Assembly: GCA_029204225.1 (NCBI GenBank) | Contig: CM055093.1 | Coordinates: forward strand, 5,503,205 to 5,567,204 | Length of the DNA stretch: 64,000 bases | Direction: 5' to 3' | From: Diphasiastrum complanatum | Lineage: Eukaryota; Streptophyta; Lycopodiopsida; Lycopodiales; Lycopodiaceae | Notes under the pieces: model-generated | Told to the model about the DNA's origin: nothing | Database searches by the model: none | What the model saw: the letters and a program-made list of their open reading frames with translations, nothing else | Program-made: the position numbers and the translations under genes | In this document: positions 31,471 through 43,881 of the stretch, in pieces | Numbering within the stretch: position 1 is the first letter of the stretch | Layout of the letters: every line of letters begins with the position of its first letter

Positions 31471-33264
31471 TTACATAACCAGATTTAAGCCAAGTTTGGC
31501 TCTAAAAGTTTCAAACTTCTCTTTACTTAAAGCTTTCGTAAATATATCAGCAACTTGTAACAACATAGAACAATGTACAATACTTATATCTTCAGATTGT
31601 AGTTTCTCACGCACAAAGTGATATTTTACCTCAATATGTTTTGTCCTAGCGTGAAAGACAAGATTCTTAGCCAATTGTATTCCACTTTGATTGTCACAGA
31701 AAATAACAGTAGGATTTACATGCTTCATGCCAATCTCACATAACAACTTACGTAGCCAAACAGCCTCCTAGGTAGTAGAACTTAATGCTTTATATTCGAC
31801 TTCTGTAGAAGAAAGAGAAATAGTATCTTGCTTCTTGCTAGAACATGAAAAACAACCACTGCCAAAATTGAAGGCATAACCTGTTGTTGACTTTATATCA
31901 TCTATACTTCCTACCCAATCAGCATCAACATAACCCTGCAGCATAGGTAAAACACTTTGTCTTTTGTAGATTAGGCCAAGGTTAGGTGTACCTTTCACAT
32001 ACCTCAAAATTCTTTTTGCAGCTTTCCAATGGTCCATAGTGGGTGATGACATGAATTGGCTAATCAAACTTACAGCATAGCAGATATCAGGTTGTGTAGT
32101 CGTAAGATATATCAAACCCCCAACTAGCTGATGAAATAGAGTAGCGTTAACATGTGCACTATAATCAATACGAGATAATTTCTTACCAGCTTCGCAAGGG
32201 GTGATGGAAGGTTTGCACTCTGTCATGTGAAATCTCTCCAATACCTCGCCCACATACTTGTTTTGACATAACCTGATATCACTGCCAGTTTGCCATACTT
32301 CGACATGCAAGCAGTAGTGCATAAGATCTAAATTTGTCATCTCAAACTGCTTGCATAGGTTGGCTTTGATAGAACGAGTGAGGTTCTCATCATTGCCCGT
32401 GATAATGATATCATCAACATAAAGTACAACCAAGGCAATGCTATCATCGTTTATAAGAACATAAAGATTTGGATCTGAATTTGTTCCTACAAACCCATGA
32501 GAAAGCCTAGTAATGGTCAATGCGTCCATACCATGCGCGTGGCCCTTGCTTAAGGCATAAAGTGCTTTTTGTAGTTTACATACCTTATGTTCTTGCCCTT
32601 TTGCCATGAAGCCCTGCGGTTGGACCATGTAAACTTATTCCTCTAAGTCACCATTCAAAAATGCGGACTTCACATCCATTTGATGGACCTTCCACCCAAA
32701 ATGAGATGCTAGGGCAATGATAAGACGTAGCGTACTCCACTTAGCTACTGGAGCAAATGTCTCTTCATAGTCAATTCCTTTGCTTTGCTCATAACCCTTC
32801 ACTACTAGGTGTGCCTTATGCTTTGCTATCGTGCCATCCGCATGAAACTTTATTCTAAACACCCATTTGTTGTCAATGGGTTTCTTTCCAAGTGGTAGAT
32901 CAACCAACTCCCATGTATCATGCCTGTGGATGGATTCTATCTCCTCTTCCATTGCCCTTTGCCACTCTTTGTGATCTTTTGCCTCATCAAAGGTTGATGG
33001 CTCTCGACACTTCAAAATGTCACTCATTAGGGCATAGTTCACATGATAACGATCGGGAGACTTCATTTCCCGCGTTGATCTTCTCACTTCTCCTTGTGTG
33101 CTAGATCCTGGTTGATTTAGCTTTGCGTCTTTCATGATCTTTTCATACCATTTTGGTATCTTAGATCCAGGTGATACACTACGTGGAGAGTATGTATCCC
33201 AAGGAGTGTCTAAGTAATGTCTCTTACTTCCAACCGGTTTTTCCTTTATTGCTTCTATTGGCAA
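31471..33264 (-). pseudogene. Copia B integrase-RT linker, reverse transcriptase and RNase H
   Basis: Nearly continuous frame with two stops (TAA after FLNGDLEE near 32635; TAG after LSSTT near 31767, probably from CAG). It holds STREMKSPDRYHVNYALM, WELVDLPLGKKPIDNKW, VHQMDVKSAFLNGDLEE, a damaged LKQAPR equivalent (ALYALSKGHAHG), catalytic YVDDIIITGND (about 32420-32390), YLTTTQPDICYAVSLISQF and RNase H (GYVDADWVGSIDD, QDTISLSSTEVEYKAL, FCDNQSGIQLAKN, HIEVKYHFVREK, VADIFTKALSKEK). It is one of the longest copia readings here, but the stops prevent a full polyprotein. Confidence 0.92.
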
Positions 33265-34784
33265 GTCCCTCCCCCTAGGCTCTTGAATAGGTGGTGTCCT
33301 TTCATACTCACCCTCTCGATCTCGTCTTCACATGCATCATCTTGTGGAGCGTCTTCTTCATCTTCTTCTTCCAAAATTGTGAGAAGTCTTTTGATGCTTT
33401 CACCACTTGCATGGTCTTCATCTTCATACCTATGCGTCTCATCAAAGATCACATCTTTGCTAATGTGAATCTTGTTCATTACAGGATCAAAACACCTGTA
33501 TGCCTTCGTCCTCTCGTCATAACCGATGAAGATACACTTGATTGCTTTAGCATCAAGTTTTTTTTGCTCCTCATTTGGCACATGTACATAGGCCTTACAT
33601 CCAATGACACGAAACTTGTCAATTTTTGGCTTTATTCCTGTAAATGCTTCTTCGGGAGTCACATTTGGAACCGCAACTGTAGGACTCCTGTTTTGCAAGA
33701 ACGTTGCCGCACTGCACGCTTCTGACCAAAGTGAATCAGTCAAGCCCATTTGCTTCATCATGAAGCGTGCACTCTCCATAATAGTCCCATTTTTCCTTTC
33801 AGCTACACCATTACTATGCGGCGTGTGTGATTGTGTGAATTGTCTTTTGATGCTGTGTTCCTTGCAAAAGTCCTCAAAATCATCAGATTTTTATTCGCCC
33901 CCTCTATCAGATCTTAGCACTTTGATGCATCCATCTAGTTGGTTCTCTACCAAAGTCTTGAACTCCTTGAAATGAGTAAAAGCGTCAGATTTCTTCTTCA
34001 AGAAATAAATCCATGTCCTCCTTGAGTAATTATCTATGAAAGTCATAAAATAATATGCTTTCCCCAATGACATGGTCTTCATTGGGCCGCACAGGTCGCT
34101 GTGAATAAGTTCCAGCGGTTTCTTAGCTCTTGCAGCTCCACCTTTCTTGAATGTGTCCCTGTGATGCTTTCCCATGATGCATCCTTCACATATTGCATGA
34201 TGATCATCCTGCAATGCCGATAACCCTATTACCATCTTCAGTTTCGCCATCAATCTCAAGCTCCTATAGTTCAAATGACCAAGTCTTCTATGCCACAACT
34301 CAGATTGAAATGCTGTTGAGACAGCCAAACCATATTCTCCTGGTTTTGCAGCATCCAATTTATAAAGGCCACAGTTACTATATCTATAACCTTTTGCCAC
34401 CACTTTATGATTGTGATTCATATCCCTCATAAGGCATCCATCCTTGACAAATTCAACCTGAAGATGTTGATTTGCCATTACACCAATAGAAAGCAAACTC
34501 TTTTTGAGTCCAGGAACATAAAGCACATTAGGGATGTTCTTGATTTTACCATCAGGAAACTGCACAGGTACATTGCCCACACCTTGTATTTGGCATTCCT
34601 CCCCATTGGCTTGAGTGACCTTATCCCCATCATGGATTGGTGAGAATTTCTCAAACCAATCACGTTTCCTGGTCATATGCCTTGTGGCGCCTGAATCTAT
34701 GAACCATCTGACACCATCATCAACTTGGGATGCCAATGCCGATGATAAGACACTTGTCTCATCATCCTCCATCATCTTCGGCAA
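33255..34784 (-). pseudogene. Copia B protease and integrase
   Basis: Protease RWFIDSGATRHMTR (about 34700), GAG-pre-integrase (VLYVPGLKKSLLSIGVM; ELWHRRLGHLNYRSL; CEGCIMGKHHRD), core with first Asp in LIHSDLCGPM (about 34095), second in LRSDRGGE (about 33905), a stop, then HSNGVAERKNGTIMES carrying the Glu (about 33780), SLWSEACSAATFLQNRSP, CIFIGYDERTKAYR, HISKDVIFDE and an acidic tail with EEEDEEDAPQDD. One frameshift near 33290 leads into the RT frame. Catalytic acids are all readable. Confidence 0.92.
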
Positions 34785-35613
34785 TGTTGCCTTGTTGAGT
34801 CACTTTTCTCGCCTTTATGTCTGCTTTCTTCTTGTAACACTCGTGTGCCCAATGATCCGGTTTGTGGCAATAGTAACATTTGCCTTTCTTCTTCTTTTTC
34901 TCTTTTGATGATGACTCTCCCTCGTTATCATCATCCTTGGATTTCTTGGGAATCCTTTTCCATCCTTTCTGCTTGCCTCTAGCAAGCAAGGCTTGATGCT
35001 CCTGTGGGGTTTGCCTTGACTTCACCACTTCGCGATGCTGCTCTTCCTACAACATGATTCTGTGGAAGTCTTCAAAAGTAGGCAATCTCTCCCTCGAAGC
35101 AATGTCGCACACAAACATCTGTAGCCCTTCTGAGACACCGCTCATTGTGGTATGTACCAATTTAACGTCCCTAATTGGTTCTCCAATTGTCACAAGTTGA
35201 TCTCTCAGCTCCTTTATCCTGGTGAAGAAAGATCCCACTGATTCACTTTCTTCCATCCTTACTGCATTCAATCTCGACTTCAAGAACATGGCCCGAGCTG
35301 GATTGCAAGTTTGAAATTGCATTCTAAGATCTTTCCAAGCTCCCCTAGCCGTCGTGGCATCACTTATATGAGTGATCACATGGTCTTTCACTGAAAGATT
35401 GATCAAGGACAATGCTCTCTGTGCCTTTTTATCAAAGGCCCTCATATCACCACAAGTGGTATTTGGCCGGACTTCAATACCTGCCACGATCTCCCATGAC
35501 TCTTTCTCCATCAAAATGCTCTTCATTTTGAATTTCCAGATGTTGTAGTTAGAAGCCCCATCAAGTTTGCTTGCATCGCCCAAAATTGCCTCATTGATGT
35601 TTGCCATTTCCAA
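34762..35613 (-). pseudogene. Copia B gag
   Basis: The ATG at 35613 gives MEMANINEAILGDASKLDGA with NYNIWKFKMKSIL, ALSLINLSVKDHVITHISDA, GAWKDLRMQFQ and SVGSFFTRIKELRDQL. An in-frame TAG (near 35047, in the context LQEEQHREV and so probably from CAG) is followed by a basic stretch and the knuckle CYYCHKPDHWAHEC. Length and order fit plant copia gag. The region beyond 35620 is not an LTR or PBS, so the 5' end of the element is lost. Confidence 0.92.
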
Positions 35614-35639
35614 ACTGCTTGAAACTCCACCTGTAGGCT

Positions 35640-36228
35640 ATAAAGTGTATGCCGAAGCCAACTGTGATGTCAGAAATAAAAAATAAGGACCCGCAATTTT
35701 TGGCTTACAAGGCCACCCGCCGCTCTTTCGCCAAATTGAAAGCCAAACTGGCGTCGCTTTCCGAAATGCTTCTCGTCACCAACTCCCAGCTACCTGCCCA
35801 GTGGAATGGTGAAATCACTTTTGGCACGTTTTGAATACTTTCTCCATGGCAATCACTCTGTTTTAGCATACCGTACTTGTAGGTACAGTCAGGGTGCCCT
35901 TCGTTTGGAGGCTATAGCCTTTCGTTTGGCCAAAATAGGCTAAAGAGGTGAAAATAAGGGCAACTTGGGTTTTTGAACTGTTTCTTCAGTGTGAAGAAAC
36001 TTCACCTTTCAAAAAACTTGGGACCCAACAATTTTTTCACTTTGAAAATTTTTAATGAAAAGAAGGGTGCCTTTGCCCTTTAGATTTCCAAGACCCTTTC
36101 AAAGCCCATCTAAGGGTGATCCTCAATCCTGCGGCTCCCAGTCACTCTCCCTCTTGAAATCTCTACCGTGGATGTAAACTCAATGAGATCTGACGGATAC
36201 AACTGCTTCTGTGCAATGATCCCCACAC
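35640..36228. other. Unassigned stretch between copia B and copia C
   Basis: A short forward frame (35649-35834) reads MSEIKNKDPQFLAYKATRRS, then FAKLKAKLASLSEMLL, ending in FGTF. It is slightly GC-richer than its surroundings and looks like a protein fragment, but I do not recognise it. The rest contains A/T runs and the imperfect inverted pair TTTCTTCAGTGTGAAGAAAC near 35980. No LTR boundary is evident. Confidence 0.3.
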
Positions 36229-37064
36229 TTATATCCGCGGGCCCCTTCCAAACGCTATGGGTCTCTCCTCCTCACCGCATGCGATGGTCCTCTCTCTCCC
36301 TTCTCTACCAACGATAAAAGTCACATACATCTTATAACCTCCATTTCTTATTGTAGTAACACCATGAATATCCGAATGCAAAAGTTGAAAAGGCTTACTT
36401 GACCTTGATGTAGATCTCTTGTAAGGTAACCTATGCGACTTTGATAAAGCACATTGCACACAAACATGATTTAAGATTGTGAAAGAGCTGGGAAGACCAA
36501 AAACAACTTGCCTCTTTGCCATCACTTACAATGACTTGTATTTGAGATGCCCCAATCTCTTGTGCCATACCTCTTGCATTGACAACTGCTCCTTTTCCAT
36601 ACATCCAACTTGGTTAGCAACAACACAAGCATCAAGTTTGAACAACTTACCTTGCCTCTTCCCTTTTGCAATCAATTCATCCTCCTCCTTGATCAAACAA
36701 GCATCACGATAAAACTCCACTTTGAATCCCTTGTCAAGCGTTTGACTCACACTAAGAAGTTTCTTAGTGATGGATGGAATAAACAAAACATCCTTCAAAT
36801 TCATATTCCTATTAGTAGAGAGGGAAATAGGAATTGTGTGGTCATGTAGATCACCTTCTTGTCACCTTCAAATGACATCAATGATGAATAATACTCCTCA
36901 TGATATGTCATATGTGATGTAGCTCCACTATCAATCCACCAAGGATCAATATCTCCATGATTACCCAACAAGCAAGATGACATAACAAAAGCGTCATTTG
37001 AATTTTGTTCATCAACACCATCTTCATAAAGAGTTAGATTGGTTTGCTTCTCTTCTTGAAGCAA
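36229..37064 (-). pseudogene. Copia C protease to integrase N-terminal fragment
   Basis: Protease PWWIDSGATSHMTYHEEYYS (about 36960), frameshift near 36830, then KDVLFIPSITKKLLSVSQTL, VEFYRDACLIKEEDELIAKG, VWHKRLGHLKYKSL, a stop, CVQCALSKSHRLPYKRS and the first catalytic Asp in LLHSDIHGVTT. The integrase breaks off after YVTFIV at about 36310 and is followed by an unrelated Arg/Glu-rich frame. It is the same family as the + strand fragment at 740-1575. Confidence 0.88.
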
Positions 37065-37074
37065 TCACTAGCAT

Positions 37075-37610
37075 CTTGTTCCCCTTATTAATGATGCATT
37101 TGCTATTGATGTAACACACATGACAACTAAGAAGTGATAACACTTATAGAAGCTAGATTTTGAGGAACATATAACACTTATTCAACGATCCTAGGTTGAC
37201 GATAAGTTTTAATCACAATGGATCCAACACCCTTCACTTCAACTGAAGTTCCATCACCCATACAAACAGGTCTTTCAATATCATTAGCTTTATGAAAAGA
37301 AGATAACTATTTGAAGTTATGTATTGACTACAAGTGAAAACAGTCCAGCAACCATTATGCTTTCATTCAAAGAAGTGAGAATAATCTAGTTAACTCCTCT
37401 TCAACAAAGTTGCCAATTTCATTGAAGTTGTGTAATAACTAGTTGATGATCATTGTCATTAAGAGCCTATAGCATAATATTTACAAGCTACTAGAACTGA
37501 TAGTCTCACCAATAGCCTGCAAATGGCCTTTACGTTCTTTTAGTCCAGCCAAATAGTCATTGATTGACTCATTTTACAAATATTTGTAGTTCACATACAT
37601 TGTTGAGTGT
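37075..37610 (-). pseudogene. Decayed copia gag fragment
   Basis: The minus strand around 37590-37480 reads ESINDYLAGLKERKGHLQAI with GETISSSSL, the copia gag motif (M..Y...K...L...G...SD..L), followed by RLLMTMI, the remnant of an L.GL.DD...V sequence. Further down, VCMGDGTSVEVKGVGSIVIK near 37260 matches the region after the protease. Many stops; only motif pieces remain. The family differs from copia C next to it. Confidence 0.45.
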
Positions 37611-37639
37611 TTTTCAAGCTTTAATTAGAGTGTTGGCTA

Positions 37640-38482
37640 AATTTGGATTGTGATAAATCCAGCAAATTCACACGTGTGGGGATCCACAAGAAATGTGTAA
37701 ATGATCTTTACCATGCTTTGTGGTGGCACACAGATCACATGTAGAGCAATCCTGCAATCTACCAAAAAATCTGAGGCTAGAACACAATCTAGAATGCTAC
37801 AGATCAAAGCAATACTAATTCCTCGCAAATAGAGAGAATAGATAAGCAAAATAATATATGAAGAAGACACCAATCTCGAGTTAGAGAGAGAATATAAAAA
37901 ACAAGCAAAATAGCATGAGATCCAATTTTGACATTACCAAAGCTTGATTCATCATTAGATATGAATGAGAACCATATGTACATATATAAGAGAGCCAAAA
38001 TTCATGGTACTATTTGCATTCAATGCATTCCCTACACCTAATCAAGTGTAAACTACTACCATATTGACACCTAACAGCTTGCATGCTAAAAGTGCACCTA
38101 ACTTCTACCTACTTTGTCCAAATGTCAATTTCTCAACTAGATATGTACAAAACTACATGCATGTGTCCACTAGTATTTGCATGCCTTGCATGTAACTTCC
38201 CTAGATGACTTGGACATATGTAGAACATGTATACTGACTTGCATGTTGCATGCATGCACTTTAACTGATTTTGCATGTCATCTAGTTTTATGCATGTCAA
38301 ATCTAGACCTACCTAACTCAAACTCGCCCTAATCTACTAGGTCATGTGCTCAATTCACATACCTTTGATATATGCAATGGAACAAAGTGAAATATGACCA
38401 TCTAGACATTGTGCATGTCATGTAGCTCGAGTTTGTTTACAACTTGTAAATGCACAAGCAAGATGATTTTCCTCATCAACCC
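37640..38482 (-). mobile_element. Probable copia LTR with G-box palindrome
   Basis: Non-coding region carrying CACACGTGTG at 37669-37678. On the minus strand, GGGGT followed by TGATGAGGAAAATC at about 38482 looks like a polypurine tract plus LTR start. The opposite limit, near gag debris at 37610, is uncertain and no PBS is visible. Composition and the G-box resemble the LTRs at 3663 and 23569. Confidence 0.4.
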
Positions 38483-39483
38483 CTATAGACAAGTTGGATA
38501 GCTTTTTATTCTTCACATGGATGACCAATTATATTTTGAAGTCAAGTTTATCATTGTTCGCATCGTATTTAATTTGTCCGATGCTTCCCAAAATTCTACA
38601 AAGCTCCTTTGCTTGCCACAATATCATTTATATGCAAGATCATAGAGATCCTTTTGTTGAAGAATATTCTCCTTCTTTAATTTTTAGATGGCATAGTTAG
38701 AGCCATTCATTATCACTACTATATGTTAGAAGAAGAACATGTAATGCAATAATTGCCCTTTTATTAAGTACAATATAAACTTTGTCATTCACATAGAAAA
38801 TCTACAAAGTACATGCCATAGAATTATACTCAACACATAATGAAAGCCGAAAAACAATTAAATTTTTCCTTACAAATGATACATACTAGTAACCTTCTAT
38901 CAGTAGCCTCTAAGATACTATATGAATGGGATTAGCAAACTTTGGTAGTTAGTAAAGGTCACTCATATTGAGTAGAACAACGAGTACAAAGATATAATTG
39001 ACTTATGGTTCTAAGAATAAAAATTAGAGGTATTTGTACAAGCACTTAGTGCTCTCTATACACTTTACTTAAATAGACATTTCATATACTTATTGTTAGC
39101 CAACATAATGAGACAACTTCTAGCAAAATTATATGTTCAAAAATTGTGCCAACAAGTAGTACTAATTTTTTTTAAAATTTCTGCTAACTAGTACAACTGC
39201 ATAAGATCCACCACGTAGAGGCATATATATTGTTGATAACAATAGGTAGAAGGCTTGCTAGAGCAACCTTTAGATATTCAAACATGCAATGAGAATCTAT
39301 CAAATATATGGATCTTGTAAAATGTGTTGGTTTTGTTGTTGAAAAACTAACAAATTAGGTCAAACTTTAATCATGAATTTTTGTCATAATTATTGCATAA
39401 AATATTTCCGTTACTATTTTTTCTGAAAATGCACCTACACAACCACAAAAAGTATATGGTAAACATAGTCAAAATTATCACCT
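38483..39483. other. AT-rich stretch without recognisable gene
   Basis: Only short frames without recognisable content on both strands. No LTR boundary, PBS or repeat copy was found. Confidence 0.3.
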
Positions 39484-39774
39484 ATGAGAACTACTCACAA
39501 TTTGGATGTGATGGAAGCCAAAAGAGACCTTGTTTCTCAAGAGGAGAGATTGGAGCATCCAAATCTCAAATCCATGATGGATGTTGGCTTTGATGTTGAT
39601 GTCAAAAATTTTGTTTCAAGTATAAATGGAAGTGCTTCTACTGTTGTTGGTGTCAAGGATTTTGCAAGGCTCAAGGAGGAGTCAAGTGAAGAAGGTGTAG
39701 GGCACCAATCTCTACAACCAAGCACACCAAGGGGATCATCAAGATACAAGGAGGAGCCATCAAGGCTTGTTTGA
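39484..39774 (+). pseudogene. Unrecognised forward frame
   Basis: An open 96-codon frame: VMEAKRDLVSQEERLEHPNL, MMDVGFDVDVKNFVSSINGS, VVGVKDFARLKEESSEEGVG and a Ser/Pro/Arg-rich end. It continues after the stop for some 30 codons with plausible composition (ISRPPLALQIALMMCLNLK). It lies just upstream of the G3 LTR. The charged, low-hydrophobic character suits a gag- or linker-type retroelement protein, but I cannot place it. Confidence 0.3.
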
Positions 39775-39912
39775 CTGAGCAAGGATATGCAAAGGGAAGC
39801 CACTATCTCTCGTCCACCTCTAGCACTTCAAATTGCTTTGATGATGTGCCTAAATCTCAAAGTAGACTTGAGATAATTCCACCTAACTATGGCGCTTTCA
39901 TGAATACAAAAA

Positions 39913-40379
39913 TGTGATGATTTTTGAGTCTCCATTTGATAGCATGCCATTAGTTTATGTGTGGAATATCTATCTACTTGCTCTCAGATTTTATGCAAGT
40001 ATGTTTTGGTTGGCCCTCTTATGGAATGGAATGTGAATGTCCTTGCTCTTTATCTCTTTTTCTCCATTCTCATACTTTCTTTGTGTTTGCTAATTATTGG
40101 ATTTGATTATTATTGGGATTGCTATTTCTTATGCTTTTTGTGAGAGAGAAAGGGAGAGAGAAAAGAGTAAGCTTATATCCTTGTGGATTGTAGTGTTAAT
40201 GGATGTAGGGTTAATGCTTAGTGTTAAGGGATCTTAGAGTTAATTGTGGATCATCAATGCCTGCTGGATCTCGATTTATGCCATCGCTCTCATGGGATCG
40301 AAGCCTCCACGTGACATCTAACCTCGTCTCCTTGATGATTGTGTGCTTGGATCTTGGGTTAGGAAATAGCCCCACAACA
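39913..40379 (+). mobile_element. 5' LTR of gypsy G3 (start approximate)
   Basis: The 3' end is set by ...CCCACAACA at 40379 followed by the primer-binding site. The start at TGTGATGATTTTTGAG is only a TG-rule guess. There is no second copy in the window. Confidence 0.45.
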
Positions 40380-40381
40380 AT

Positions 40382-40400
40382 TTTGGCATCGTTGCTAGGG
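40382..40400 (+). other. Primer-binding site of gypsy G3 (tRNA-Asp type)
   Basis: TTTGGCATCGTTGCTAGGG matches the TTTGGCGCCGTTGCCGGGG form used by plant Tat/Athila gypsy elements with three substitutions. It fixes the LTR end and the + orientation of the leader and gag that follow. Confidence 0.75.
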
Positions 40401-42098
40401 AGCTACACCAATTTTTCAAATTGCAGCATGTTTGGATGTTTGTTAGCTTGCAATAGCATATTGTTTTGGCATAAGTAGAGTTAAAACTACATTTTAGGGT
40501 TAGATTTTGCTTGATTTGAGTGGATCTTCTTGTGTGAATCTAATTTGATTCTTGAGCAGGAAAAGCTATTCAGATCACCATTATTAAGATCCATTTGGAT
40601 ATGATAAATTAGAAAAAACAACAAAAATCGATCAATTCTGCCAGATTTGAACAAAAAGGAGACAAAATTGTAATCAAACTTGATAACCCTACTTACTATT
40701 TTTGATAATCAATGAGTTGGGTGAACGTTTTTGTCAAGGACATTTGTGATATTGATCTATTTTTGTCAAAAAGAAGGTATTTTTGCAAAAATAATAGTAT
40801 TACTCTTGCAACCTTCACTGAAGCCTTCGTTGACTCTTCTGAGGATTCTATTTATAATAAATCATCATTTTTTAGTTTGATGAAGATTAGATTTATCAGG
40901 ATCTTGCAAAAAGTCTAATTTTATCCTCGCCAAGCTGCAAAAACCTTATTGTTTGTTTGAAAGAATCTTCGCCAGTTCTACCATTGATTCATTTGTGTCA
41001 TACTTATCCACTGTGAAGTCGGCAAAGGTTATTTTTACCAGATTTGTTAGAAAATAGCCAGACATGCATAGAAGCCTGCGAGAGTTAGTTCCAAGCAGAT
41101 TGCAAAAATTAGAGAAAAATCATAAAAAAATTCAAAAAACCCTTGAACAAATCCAAAAAATTCAAATCTTCACCAGAATTCTCATAGAGCCCTCTGAAGT
41201 TCCATCTCAGTGAGACCAGGACACAAAGAAGCTTGCAAGAGTTAGTTTGATGTCTGAGTGTTTGTGCGAGAGTTTCCAGTGAAAAAAAGATGGGAAAGTA
41301 CCATAGAACCCTTGCAGACACCAAAATTTTCAGTTCTAGTGGGCAAGAACTCTTGCAGAGGATTCTAAAGTTCCATCTCATAGAGACAAGGACACAGAAA
41401 AGCCTGTGAGAGTTAGTTTGATTCTAGTGAGCAAAAAATTGGATTTAAGTGCTAAAAAATCACTAAAAATTGAAGATCCAGCAAATCCTTCCAGTAAGAA
41501 CTCTTGCAGACCCTCCCAAACGATTCAAAATGTTCATTTCCATCAGTGATGAAGCTTGTGAGAGTTAGTACAAAGATTTGGTGAAGATCTAGCCATAATA
41601 GTGGTTCTGGATCCTGGCATACAGTGAAATTTTCACTTAGTGTGAGAGTTAACTCTCACAGAGAATTCCATAGTAAGATTTGACCCAGATCCAGCTACTG
41701 TGATCCTTGAGAGAGTTACTTCTCAAAGATCTGAGAGATATCAAGTTTTTTATCTGCAAAAACAGTTAAAGGAACCCTCGCATAGCCAACCCTCACACAA
41801 GAAAACCCTCGCAGACTAGATCAGTAGAAAGATTTGCACCAGATCTAGCTACTGTCAAAATCTCAGGTCAATCGATGCAAGGAGTAAGAAGTTATCAAGA
41901 AAAAATCACCATAAAGGGCCTAAATTTCACTTCTGGCCGATCAGATCGATCAGATTCTTATCAAGATCCAGACTGCATCCCATTGTACAAGCAAGATCCA
42001 ACCACTTTGGAACCCACCATCGGAGGAATCTGAAATCGGGACAATCAATAGCACGAAGGATAGCAAATCAAGCACCACACCTTCCCAAACTAGCAGCT
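40401..42098 (+). other. Long leader of gypsy G3 with degenerate repeats
   Basis: About 1.7 kb between PBS and gag without a long frame, as is common in Tat-like elements. Within it AG(C)(C/T)TG(C/T)(G/A)AGAGTTAGT recurs at about 41073, 41230, 41401 and 41553, spacing 152-171 bp, each copy preceded by related GACA(A)GGACACA-like words. Later stretches carry CCTCGCA-type words. Confidence 0.55.
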
Positions 42099-42960
42099 GT
42101 GCAACAAGAGGCAGGACCGGAACCAGCACCAATGGATCCAATGGGCCAACCCATACCTGTCGCTCCCTTGCAAGCGGTCCACAGAGCACCACAGATGGAA
42201 ATACCAAAATATGACGGATCATCAGATCGCATCCGATGCCTCCAGATCGATGAGCAAGCTTGCAAAATCTACCGCGAATGGACACCTGCAAAAAAGCTGA
42301 TGATGTTTCCCATGTCCTTATTGGCAGTGGCCCAAAATTGGTTTTTAAACCTGTCAGAGGAAGAAAAATCTACCTGGGAAGCAGTTAAAGCGGCTCTCAT
42401 TACTTGCTTTAAACCAATAAAGTTCCTAGAAGGCCCATTTCTCCTGCCGAGCAAAGTCAAGATGGGAAAACGAGAAAGAGTCAGGGACTATATTGAATGG
42501 GTCAAACATCTACGATCTGAGTGCATTGTAGCCCTAACTCTTGATCATGGGGTGATCGTGTGGTTCCTAGCCGGACTACCACGAAGCATCAAATGAGAAC
42601 TGAAATGATGGGAGTAGTACGCTACTCTGCAAGAAGCTATGGAAGATGCCATCAGGGAAGAGGACGAGGGATCTGACGACGAATATCCATCCACCCACAC
42701 TCCTACTCCGTTGTTAGCATCGTCATCATCAAACGCATCTGTTCTATCCACAAAACTACTGTTGGAGCAAATGAAAAAATTACATAAACAACAGATGGAG
42801 CAACTTACGATGCAGTTTGGCCAGAAACTGAAAGCCTTACAGGGAGCTGTAGCAGTAACGCCACATCAACCGGAACCAAACCAATACAGTATCCATGACG
42901 GGAAAATATATGGTGTTTAGTGTGCACGAAAAACCATACAGTGAACGCTTGTCCAGTCCT
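42099..42960 (+). pseudogene. Gypsy G3 gag
   Basis: Frame from 42099: Pro-rich start (PEPAPMDPMGQPIPVAPLQA), the retrotransposon gag core MEIPKYDGSSDRIRCLQIDE, MMFPMSLLAVAQNWFLNLSE, WEAVKAALITCFKPI and VRDYIEWVKHLRSE. Three in-frame stops (42597-42620) in the context IK*ELK*WE*YATLQEAMED look like CGA, CGA and CAG changed to stops. The frame resumes with a Ser/acidic stretch and a Gln-rich coiled-coil-like segment. A CARK...-type remnant follows where a zinc knuckle would be expected. Pol is missing; copia sequence takes over by 43091. Confidence 0.85.
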
Positions 42961-43090
42961 AAAGCAAAATTTGAGACTGACACATAGATTCTGCCATCTA
43001 CGCAATGCAACATTGCATGATATGACAATTTGCCTATTTAACTTGTTTACAAGGGTTGAAGCCAACAAGATTCGCCATTAAAAAATCGGC

Positions 43091-43207
43091 CCTCTTTGAT
43101 TGAGTGCTACTTCTCAAGGAATGATCCAAATTTGATGTTCTATAACTTGTTGGATAGGTATTGAAGAGTAGATTGTGTTGCTTGAGTTTTTAAATCAATT
43201 TGATTTG
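43091..43207 (+). mobile_element. Copia A LTR fragment
   Basis: About 115 bp matches the reverse complement of copia A LTR positions about 23945-24055 (shared words TTGATTGAGTGCTACTTCTC and ATCCAAATTTGATGTTCTAT). It is bounded by gypsy-type debris on the left and joins directly to RNase H of another copia on the right, a recombination or deletion junction. Confidence 0.7.
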
Positions 43208-43873
43208 AAAGGGACAGTCTCCTCAAACTGAGATAGAAAAGGAGGAAATGAAGTGCTACCCATTTCAATCTGTCATCGGCTCACTGATGTACGTAATGAT
43301 TCACGCTAGACCTTGCATATTCGGTTAGTACACTTAGCTAGTTCTTGTCAAATCCAGGCTTAATTATTTGGAAAGCAAGCAACAAAAACTCTCATCATCT
43401 GCTATGGAGGCAGCCAAACTGCCAACATCCTTGAAGCCTACATAGATGCGGATTGGGCAGGAGATGTTGACACCAGAAAATCAACTTCTAGATCTGTATT
43501 TTTATACAACCTAGGCCCAATTGCATTATCATCAATGGAATTCAAATACATAGTTGTCACAAATGCAACCTTGAAAGAGACGATCTGGCTCAGGCATCAC
43601 CCTTGCACAAACACTTCCTACAACAATCTATTGTGACAATCAAAGCACAATAGCATTATCTCTCAATCTGATATTTCACTCTCGAAGCAAACATATCGAA
43701 ATCAGATATCATTACCTTAGAGAGAAAGTACATAGCAAGGAAGTAGCATTGATTTTCTACAGAACAAACTACAAGGTAGTAGATTAGTTCACAAAGGCTC
43801 TATCAAAGGAGCAACATCTCAGATTTAACGATATGATAAATCTGAAGATCAAGCTTTTTCAGGATCCACATTA
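43208..43873 (+). pseudogene. Family F copia RNase H
   Basis: Broken forward frames: YPFQSVIGSLMYVMIHARP (late RT), then AYIDADWAGDVDTRKSTSRS, TLKETIWLRH, YCDNQSTIALSLNLIFHSRS, KHIEIRYHYLREKVHSKEVA and FTKALSKEQHLRFNDMINL. At least three frame breaks. It ends in LFQDPH, a stop and the polypurine tract TTAAGGGGGAG directly before the LTR at 43882. It belongs to the element whose other LTR copy lies at 25.4-26.5 kb. Confidence 0.88.
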
Positions 43874-43881
43874 AGGGGGAG

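Noticed and set aside
31471-35613. Copia B as a functional element
   Set aside because: It has several in-frame stops and at least two frameshifts, no 5' LTR or PBS, and a damaged LKQAPR motif in RT.
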